A DNA stretch of 55,410 nt from Oscillospiraceae bacterium. Its GTDB lineage: Bacteria > Bacillota > Clostridia > Oscillospirales > Ruminococcaceae. Position numbers and translations under genes: made by a program. Under the pieces are notes generated by a model. It made no database searches. It had not been told where the DNA came from and worked only from the letters and a program-made list of their open reading frames with translations. The DNA lies in contig JAFUHM010000063.1 in assembly GCA_017468865.1 (NCBI GenBank), positions 1 through 55,410 of the forward strand. The letters run 5' to 3'. Positions 49,824-55,410 of this stretch are shown piece by piece. How positions within the stretch are numbered: position 1 is the stretch's first letter; every line of letters starts with the position of its first letter.

Positions 49824-51431
49824 ATGAAGACACTCTCTCCCGAAGAAAAAAGAAAGAACGCCTCCGCCCTCGAACGCAGCATCATCATCACATTCATGGC
49901 GGTCATGTTCTTCATGGCTCTGTGCCTTATCTTCCTCAAGCGCCCCACGGAGAGCGAAGTGGAAAAGCGAAAGCTCGCCGAGCGTCCCGTCCTGAGTTCC
50001 GAGTCATGGTTCTCAGGCACCTTCGCAAAGGAATTCACCAAATGGTTCTCCGACACCGTCCCCTACCGTGAGCAGATCTTGAGCATGATGTCCGCACTGA
50101 ACAAGAAGAAGGGCATCTCCACTCCCACCTTCTACGGCAACGTGCAGATGGTGGCGGCCGAGACTTCCCCTGCCGTTACCGAGGCCGCATCGGTCACATC
50201 GGTGACTTCTCAGACAGAGACTGACGTGACGGCTGCTCCCGACGAGACATATACCGAGCCTTCCGTGACAGAAGTCACCGAAGCCCCCGCCCCGACTGAA
50301 GTCACAACCACCGAGGAGCTGGTGGAGAACATAGCCGAATTCTCCAACAACGGCATCATCGTTGACGGAGTGAAGATGTACGGCGATAACGCAGGCGTGA
50401 TGCTGTTCGGCGGCAACGATCCCGCAGGCACCCGCTATGCACAGGTCATAAGCAGGTACAAGGAGATACTGGGCGACGAGGTCAATGTATACAATATGGT
50501 AGTCCCCACTTCCGTGGAATTCTATCTCCCCCACAAGTTCTCACTGTACAGCGTATCCGAGAAGGATGCCATACAGCACATATACGACAGCTACACGGCG
50601 GACGTCATCCCCATAGATGCCTATTCCGAGATAGCAAAGCACACCGACGAATACATATATCTGCGCACCGATCACCACTGGTCGCAGAGAGGCGCATACT
50701 ACGCATACAAGGCATTCTGCGATGCCCTTTCCCTTGACTGCCCCGACATCGACAAGGACTATGAGATAAAGACCAAGGAGGGCTTTGTCGGCTCCCTCTA
50801 CGGCTACACCAACGACATCACCCTCAAGAACTCACCCGAGATATTCACCTACTATATGCCCAAGACCGAGTATCACACCTATTACTACGACTACCGCAGC
50901 CTTGCAAGCAAGGGGGAGAGCGTGCTCTTCCATGAATATGCAGAGGGCGGCAACTGCTACGGTATGTTCCTGGGCACCGACCAGATACACACGAAGATCA
51001 CCACAGGCCTTGACACGGGGCGCAAGATCTGCGTATTCAAGGAATCCTACGGCAATGCCTTCGTTCCGTTCCTTGTGAATAATTTCGATGAGATATATGT
51101 CATCGACATCCGCTACTTCGGCACCAATGCCGTCCGCTACATCAGAAGCAGCGGCATCACGGATGTTCTCTTCATCGACAACATCTTCGCCGCCAACACC
51201 GACAAGCTGATAAACGACATCGCCGCCCTGTGGGACAACACCTACGGCAGCGAAGGCGGCAAGGTCATCGACTGGGACACCCTTGCCACCGCCGTGACGG
51301 ATGAATACGGCATCCCCGTCACCGAGACAGTCACAGGAGCGGACGGCAGCGCCGTCACCGATGCGCAGAGCCTGCCCGTGACCGTGCTCATTCCCGAGAC
51401 TTCACCCCCGACAACGGAGGCATCACCATGA
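49824..51431 (+). CDS. DHHW-family membrane-anchored protein (AlgJ/AlgX-like)
   Basis: 535 residues. One N-terminal membrane helix (SIIITFMAVMFFMALCLIF), then an external domain. The key motif TDHHWSQRGAYYAYKAF (DHHW) and, earlier, a SGNH-like start VVPTSVEFYLPHKF are typical of AlgJ/DHHW proteins, which take acetyl groups delivered by MBOAT partners and place them on sugar chains. A Thr/Glu/Ser/Ala-rich linker (about 110-165) and a Thr/Pro-rich end (TSPPTTEASP) lie around the core. The start follows AAAGGATATA. It overlaps the HAD gene by 4 bp. Confidence 0.88.
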   Translation: MKTLSPEEKRKNASALERSIIITFMAVMFFMALCLIFLKRPTESEVEKRKLAERPVLSSESWFSGTFAKEFTKWFSDTVPYREQILSMMSALNKKKGISTPTFYGNVQMVAAETSPAVTEAASVTSVTSQTETDVTAAPDETYTEPSVTEVTEAPAPTEVTTTEELVENIAEFSNNGIIVDGVKMYGDNAGVMLFGGNDPAGTRYAQVISRYKEILGDEVNVYNMVVPTSVEFYLPHKFSLYSVSEKDAIQHIYDSYTADVIPIDAYSEIAKHTDEYIYLRTDHHWSQRGAYYAYKAFCDALSLDCPDIDKDYEIKTKEGFVGSLYGYTNDITLKNSPEIFTYYMPKTEYHTYYYDYRSLASKGESVLFHEYAEGGNCYGMFLGTDQIHTKITTGLDTGRKICVFKESYGNAFVPFLVNNFDEIYVIDIRYFGTNAVRYIRSSGITDVLFIDNIFAANTDKLINDIAALWDNTYGSEGGKVIDWDTLATAVTDEYGIPVTETVTGADGSAVTDAQSLPVTVLIPETSPPTTEASP

Positions 51432-51976
51432 TAAAACTTGCCCTCTTCGACATGGACGGCACTCTCTTTGACACCCGTGAGGCAAACTTCCTTTCCTACG
51501 GCAGAGCCTGCCATGAGCAGGGCATAGAGATAGACCGTGACAAATTCATGGACGGATGCTACGGCCGCAACTACCGTGACTTCCTCCCCGACCTCGGCGT
51601 TCCGCAGGAGCTCATCGAGCAGATACATGACGTGAAGCTGAGATACTACAACGACTATCTTGACAGCATCGTGATGAACCGTCCCCTCTTCGACCTCATC
51701 GACATCCTTGCCGCACAGGGGATACCCTCCGCCCTTGTCACCACCGCATCAAGGGTGAACACGGCAGATATCCTGCGTGTACACGGATGCACCGACAAAT
51801 TCGCCCTCGTCATGACACAGGAGGACTGCTCCGTACAGAAGCCCGCCCCCGACTGTTATCTCAAGGCGATGGCACACTTTGGCGCTGCCCCCGATGAATG
51901 TATCATCTTTGAGGATGCCGCCGCCGGCATAGCGGCAGCAAAAGCCGCAGGCGCCGCAGTTTATTCTGTTGTATGA
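51428..51976 (+). CDS. HAD-superfamily phosphatase (PGMB/phosphoglycolate phosphatase-like)
   Basis: 182 residues. HAD motifs: DMDGTLFDTRE (motif I Asp8 and Asp10), LVTTASR (motif II Thr/Ser), KPAPDCYLKAM (motif III Lys), and IIFEDAAAGIAAAKAAG (motif IV). The cap is a small helical C1-type insert (YGRACHEQGIEID...FMDGCYGRNYRDF). A short, single-domain sugar-phosphate or nucleotide phosphatase is likely; the substrate is open. Its start overlaps the DHHW stop, and a terminator follows at 51979, so it closes the operon. Confidence 0.88.
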   Translation: MIKLALFDMDGTLFDTREANFLSYGRACHEQGIEIDRDKFMDGCYGRNYRDFLPDLGVPQELIEQIHDVKLRYYNDYLDSIVMNRPLFDLIDILAAQGIPSALVTTASRVNTADILRVHGCTDKFALVMTQEDCSVQKPAPDCYLKAMAHFGAAPDECIIFEDAAAGIAAAKAAGAAVYSVV

Positions 51977-51978
51977 CG

Positions 51979-52004
51979 AAAGCCCTCCTTTGGAGGGCTT
52001 TTTC
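51979..52004 (+). terminator. Terminator of the MBOAT-DHHW-HAD operon
   Basis: AAAGCCCTCC-TTT-GGAGGGCTTT plus TTC. Confidence 0.8.
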
Positions 52005-52010
52005 AGCATA

Positions 52011-52036
52011 AAAAACGGGCTCTCCTCGGAGAGCCC
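52011..52036 (-). terminator. Terminator of the NfeD-SPFH operon
   Basis: Minus-strand GGGCTCTCC-GA-GGAGAGCCC followed by GTTTTTTAT, 10 bp after the SPFH stop. Confidence 0.8.
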
Positions 52037-52046
52037 GCAGGGACTG

Positions 52047-53000
52047 TCAGCTGTCCTTTATGACTTCCTTCAGACCTGTTGCAAGACCTGCAAGGGACTG
52101 TATCTCCGAAGGAATGATGATCTTTGTAGCCTGTCCGTCCGCAGCCTTGGAGAAGGCTTCAAGGGACTTGATGGCGATAACGTTCTGCTGAGGATTAGCC
52201 TCATTGAGCTTGACGATGGTATCGGCAAGAGCCTGCTGTACGTTTCTTATGGACTCAGCTTCACCCTCTGCCTCAAGTATCTTCTGCTGACGGACTGCGT
52301 CCGCACGAAGGATCATTGCCTGCTTTTCAGCTTCAGCCTTGAGGATGGCAGCCTGCTTATCAGCCTCTGCCTTGAGGATCTTGGACTCCTTTTCACCCTC
52401 TGCCACGAGCACCTGAGACTTCTTTTCACCCTCTGCCTGAAGGATCTTTTCACGTCTCTCACGCTCTGCCTTCATCTGCTTTTCCATGGCATCCTGTATC
52501 TCACGGGGAGGAAGGATGTTCTTCAGCTCGACTCTGTTGACCTTTATGCCCCAGGCATCCGTTGCCGAGTCAAGCAGGGCGGTTATCTTGGAGTTGATGA
52601 CATCACGGGATGTAAGGGTGGAGTCGAGTTCAAGCTCACCTATGATATTACGAAGTGTGGTGGCGGTGAGGTTCTCGATAGCGGACAGGGGACGCTCAAT
52701 GCCGTATGTATACAGCTTTGCGTCAGTCACCGCAAAGAATACGACCGTATCTATCTGCATGGTAACGTTATCCTTTGTGATAACGGGCTGAGGCTTGAAG
52801 TCTACGACCTGTTCCTTGATGGAGACCTTCTTTACGACCTTGTCGATAAGAGGTACAACGTAGTGAGGGCCTGTGTGCATCTCATCTCTGAATGCGCCGA
52901 GCCTTTCAACGACCCAGACCTGCGCCTGAGGGACGATCTTTATTCCCGAAAGGAATATGAGGATGAGGACGATCACCAGTCCGATAAGTAAATATTGCAT
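52047..53000 (-). CDS. SPFH/stomatin-like protein (paraslipin type)
   Basis: 317 residues. An N-terminal membrane helix (YLLIGLVIVLILIFLSGI) is followed by the SPFH domain (QVWVVERLGAFRDEMHTGP, DTVVFFAVTDAKLYTYGIERP) and an EK-rich coiled coil (about 180-265; many AEADK and KILQAEGEK repeats). Paraslipins form oligomeric membrane scaffolds with NfeD-like proteins; the upstream NfeD gene (53030) supports this. Start after GAAGGGAAGGG. It differs from the prohibitin-like SPFH protein at 544. Confidence 0.93.
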   Translation of the reverse strand: MQYLLIGLVIVLILIFLSGIKIVPQAQVWVVERLGAFRDEMHTGPHYVVPLIDKVVKKVSIKEQVVDFKPQPVITKDNVTMQIDTVVFFAVTDAKLYTYGIERPLSAIENLTATTLRNIIGELELDSTLTSRDVINSKITALLDSATDAWGIKVNRVELKNILPPREIQDAMEKQMKAERERREKILQAEGEKKSQVLVAEGEKESKILKAEADKQAAILKAEAEKQAMILRADAVRQQKILEAEGEAESIRNVQQALADTIVKLNEANPQQNVIAIKSLEAFSKAADGQATKIIIPSEIQSLAGLATGLKEVIKDS

Positions 53001-53029
53001 AATACCCTTCCCTTCTCTGACCCTTGCGG

Positions 53030-53464
53030 TCAGTCAGCTATTCTAACAGATAAAGTAGCAGAGCCCTTATCCACGATCACGACGGGCGTGCCGACCTTTA
53101 TGACGCTGCCGTCTTCAGAATGAGCGCCCCAGTCAACGTCGCCGAGCTTCACACGGCCCGTACCCTTGGCGGGGTCTATCTCCTCCACTACAAAAGCCGT
53201 CCTGCCTACATCGTTCTCTCCGTTGGTAAATACATAGGAGGACTTGGGCATCAGCTTCCTTATGAGGGGCTTTGTCAGTGCCATCGCCAGTATGGACACA
53301 CCCACAAAGATCAACAGCTGTATTATGAGGGGCAGATCAAGTGCCGCCGCAATAGCCGCCGCAAACGCTCCCACACAGAACCATACCGATACGAGCGCCG
53401 TAGTCACTGCTTCGGCTACCGCCGCCACGATCAGCACAAGTATCCACAAAAACATCATCAGCAT
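53030..53464 (-). CDS. NfeD-like membrane protein
   Basis: 144 residues, short NfeD type (no protease domain). Membrane helices at about 1-50 (MFLWILVLIVAAVAEAVTTA, VWFCVGAFAAAIAAA) and a C-terminal OB-fold-like domain (GENDVGRTAFVVEEIDPAKG, SVIKVGTPVVIVDKG). NfeD partners with SPFH proteins, and its gene precedes the SPFH gene with a 29-bp gap. Start at 53464 after AAGAGGTGA; a longer frame to 53494 has an unlikely basic start. Confidence 0.92.
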   Translation of the reverse strand: MLMMFLWILVLIVAAVAEAVTTALVSVWFCVGAFAAAIAAALDLPLIIQLLIFVGVSILAMALTKPLIRKLMPKSSYVFTNGENDVGRTAFVVEEIDPAKGTGRVKLGDVDWGAHSEDGSVIKVGTPVVIVDKGSATLSVRIAD

Positions 53465-53570
53465 AATCTCACCTCTTCTTAAAGTCCGGTTCATTTACTG
53501 ATGATATTGTAACATAACTTGGAAACGATTTCAAGTCTTTTAGCGTTTTCTAATTTAATTCTAATAAAGC

Positions 53571-53600
53571 AAAAACCCTCTGCCGACGGCAGAGGGTTTT
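53571..53600 (-). terminator. Terminator of the Tyr-rich protein gene
   Basis: Minus-strand CCCTCTGCC-GTC-GGCAGAGGG followed by TTTTTGC; the stem is flanked by A4/T5, so it may also stop plus-strand reading. Confidence 0.75.
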
Positions 53601-53608
53601 ACCATCTC

Positions 53609-54649
53609 TTACGATACAGTGATATAGTAAGGACCGCCTGCGGTGATATCAAATGTGATAGTGCCCTTGTCGGATACCTTGGTTCTGTAAACGGGAGTGA
53701 GGGAGTTCTTAGCTTCGTTGTAGCGGTATACCTGAGCGGTAGAACCTGCACGAAGAGCGCTTACCTTGACGGTAACGGAAGCCTCACAGCCTAAGCTGTC
53801 AAAGGAAGTGGTAAGACCGAGCTGATAGCCTGCGGACGCACCCTTGAGAGCCTTCTTCTTGAGAGTATTGGGGATGTAGTTGATGTTGTACTCAACGAGG
53901 GGAGAGATAGCCTTGGCCTCGGTGATGTTCCTGCCGTTTATGCTCCATACAGCGCCGTTGTCGCAGGTGAATACGAGATAAACGTTCTTGCCCTTTACAG
54001 CGGAAAGGATCTCAGCAGGAATGGTCTGAGCGCCGTTGAGGGTGATGTACATATTGTATCCGGCCTTAGCTTCCTTAGCGTACTTGGTAAGGTCAGCCCA
54101 GCCGTTGTAGCTCTTGGCATTGGTGATGTAAGGAGTACCCTTGGTGATCTCCTTCTTGTTGTCCTTGTCTACCTGAGACTTGGTCTTGAATCCCATGTAG
54201 CTGAAGTAGTTGGCATCAGAGTAGTAGTAGGGATTCCATGTGAGGGAACCGTAGCCGTAGTCATAGCCGTAGAAGTAAGGCTCATAGGAATATCCGTAGT
54301 AGCCGTAGGAATAGGGATAATAGTATGTGTTGTAGGTGTAGGGATAATATACACCGTTCACATAGTATCCGTTGTTGTAATTATAGTAATAGCTGTTGTA
54401 GGGATAGTACACCCCGTTGTAGTAGTAACCGTAGGGAGTATATCTGTAAGTAACAGTGGTAGTGGTATTGGACTTATCGGTGGTCGCAGTGGTCTTGATC
54501 TCGCTTGAAACTGCGGCAGCGGCAGCCGATGTGGATGTAGTGCCTGATGTATAGGGATTGGATGCTACCTGATCTGCGGAAACAGCGATCCCCATCTGAG
54601 CAGCCATAAGTGCGGCAGCAGCCACAGCGGTCATCTTTTTGATTTTCAT
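53609..54649 (-). CDS. Secreted tyrosine-rich repeat protein
   Basis: 346 residues. A signal peptide (MKIKKMTAVAAAALMAAQMG) and a Thr/Ser/Ala linker precede a Tyr-dominated region (about 68-140) with two NGVYYPY repeats and further YY/YG units. A folded C-terminal part follows, starting YFSYMGFKTKSQVDKDNKK, with strands such as NMYITLNGAQTIPAEI and ending FDITAGGPYYITVS. The function is unknown; Tyr-rich low-complexity segments can aggregate, bind sugars or be cross-linked. SD is AAAAAGGAGC. Codon use is biased toward highly expressed codons. Confidence 0.82.
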   Translation of the reverse strand: MKIKKMTAVAAAALMAAQMGIAVSADQVASNPYTSGTTSTSAAAAAVSSEIKTTATTDKSNTTTTVTYRYTPYGYYYNGVYYPYNSYYYNYNNGYYVNGVYYPYTYNTYYYPYSYGYYGYSYEPYFYGYDYGYGSLTWNPYYYSDANYFSYMGFKTKSQVDKDNKKEITKGTPYITNAKSYNGWADLTKYAKEAKAGYNMYITLNGAQTIPAEILSAVKGKNVYLVFTCDNGAVWSINGRNITEAKAISPLVEYNINYIPNTLKKKALKGASAGYQLGLTTSFDSLGCEASVTVKVSALRAGSTAQVYRYNEAKNSLTPVYRTKVSDKGTITFDITAGGPYYITVS

Positions 54650-54682
54650 ATGTACAGCTCCTTTTTCATTTGAATTAGCTCA

Positions 54683-54714
54683 TACTCTTCCCCCCGGGGA
54701 ACATAAAAGAGTAT
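54683..54714 (-). promoter_or_regulatory. Leader hairpin of the Tyr-rich protein gene
   Basis: Minus strand ATACTCTT ... AAGAGTAT (8-bp arms) around a G/C-rich loop (CCCCGGGGGG), 35 nt before the start. It may stabilise the mRNA or serve a regulator. Confidence 0.45.
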
Positions 54715-54799
54715 AAATCTACCATTATTTTAGCACATCTTTACGGAAAAATCAATAGGTAAAAAGAATTTTTTTGGTGAAATAAATTACAAACTGTTA

Positions 54800-55410
54800 A
54801 CAGGCAGGCTGAGCCTGCACCCCATTCGTTGATTTGTTTTTGTTGGACTTATGCAGCACGGCTCGACCATTTAGCAATGGAGAGAAAACATAATGAACAT
54901 ATCAACAAAGGAAAGTTTTCGCATAATGCGTCAAAAAGAAAATTATTAAGAGAAAAAATCGGGAAGAGGGTTGGGTAAGGGAAAGAGAGTGCAGAGGGAA
55001 AACCATAAGGGAAGGGGGAAAGCCCGATTTTTTGTCGGATTTTATTTTTCCCCCTTCCCTTTTGGTTGTCCCTTTGCTCCCATGGAAGCAGGAATACAAG
55101 CCGACCCCTGCTGTCAAGTCAAGAACAAAGCAGGCTGAGCCTGCACCCGTTCGGTCGGCAGTGCCGACAGCCAATTCGTTGATTTATTTATGTTGAACGG
55201 TCGTAATACGGCACGACCAATTGAAAATAAAAACAGCAAAGAAAAGTTTCCGCATAATGCGGCAAAAAGATAATCGTTAAGAGAAAAAATCGGGAAAGGA
55301 GTTAGGTAAAGGAAAGAGAGTGCAGAGGGAAAACCATAAGGGAAGGGGGAAAGCCCGATTTTTTGTCGGATTTTATTTTTCCCCCTTCCCTTTTGGTTGT
55401 CCCTTTGCTC
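54800..55410. repeat. Composite intergenic repeat island 4 (R1-R2-R1-R2), cut by the window end
   Basis: R1 at about 54800-54870 (GCAGGCTGAGCCTGC, then ACGGCTCGACC), R2 at about 54945-55090, R1 at about 55130-55220 (GTCGGCAGTGCCGAC palindrome), and a second R2 (about 55280-55410) running off the edge. The two R2 copies are nearly identical over more than 100 bp. The 54902-55174 ORF is part of the repeat and not a gene. Confidence 0.88.

Noticed and set aside
1670..55174. Small minus-strand ORFs at 1670-1984, 34265-34555 and 54902-55174 with a shared Lys/Ser/Phe-rich peptide
   Set aside because: They lie inside R2 repeat copies, share sequence because the DNA repeats, and have no SD.

Overview
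The window looks like a chromosomal segment of a gut or rumen Clostridia of the Oscillospiraceae, most like Ruminococcus. This is inferred from Firmicutes-type SD sites (GGAGG), TTGACA-N17-TATAAT promoters, an ffs-dnaX-ybaB-recR block, GTP-type PEP carboxykinase, an SPKTG-type wall-sorting signal and a plant-sugar lifestyle (xylose isomerase, xylulokinase, glycogen branching enzyme). The species cannot be fixed from the sequence alone.

Layout. 0-0.35 kb: 3' end of an IS1182-like transposase. 0.5-1.5 kb: an SPFH membrane protein. 1.6-2.2 kb: an island of dispersed repeats. 2.3-3.8 kb: two tRNA-Gln genes and an archaeal-type aspartyl-tRNA synthetase. 4.1-4.9 kb: a ZIP metal transporter. 5.0-5.6 kb (minus strand): a small acidic peptide with a double-glycine motif, a structured RNA leader and a 26-residue hydrophobic peptide. 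5.74-13.35 kb: a self-contained transcription unit of eleven tightly overlapping phage-type genes (terminases, portal, capsid, connectors, a tail-hub-like protein) with no tape measure, tail fibre, lysis, integrase, replication or repressor gene. 13.4-22.4 kb (minus strand): secreted YcdB/SLH protein, CNNM/CorC transporter, M20 dipeptidase, lipase, zinc-ribbon membrane protein and phosphofructokinase. 22.6-29 kb: xylA, xylB, a radical SAM protein, a membrane protein and glgB. 29-29.7 kb: repeat island. 29.8-31.8 kb: a solitary GyrB/ParE-type subunit. 32.2-34.1 kb: a very codon-biased SPKTG surface protein behind two strong promoters. 34.1-34.6 kb: repeat island. 34.8-43 kb: flippase, sugar kinase, HD protein, an unrecognised Cys-rich protein, dTDP-rhamnose genes and two glycosyltransferases. 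43-45 kb: PEP carboxykinase. 45-48 kb: recR, ybaB, dnaX and the SRP RNA. 48.4-52 kb: MBOAT/DHHW polysaccharide-acetylation pair and a HAD phosphatase. 52-53.5 kb: NfeD plus SPFH. 53.6-54.6 kb: a tyrosine-rich secreted protein. 54.8-55.4 kb: repeat island.

How it fits together. Most genes are ordinary metabolism and envelope building: xylose entry to the pentose phosphate pathway, glycolysis and gluconeogenesis (PFK, PEPCK), glycogen branching, and surface polysaccharide made with rhamnose and O-acetyl groups. Three things stand out. First, the compact head-plus-connector phage cassette with its own consensus promoter and terminator, which reads like a domesticated particle or gene-transfer-agent-like locus. 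Second, a structured RNA element on the minus strand, in three copies and one weaker variant, each just 5' of an unrelated gene and showing compensatory stem changes. Third, composite intergenic islands built from two repeat families, one of which folds into a hairpin of about 26 bp.
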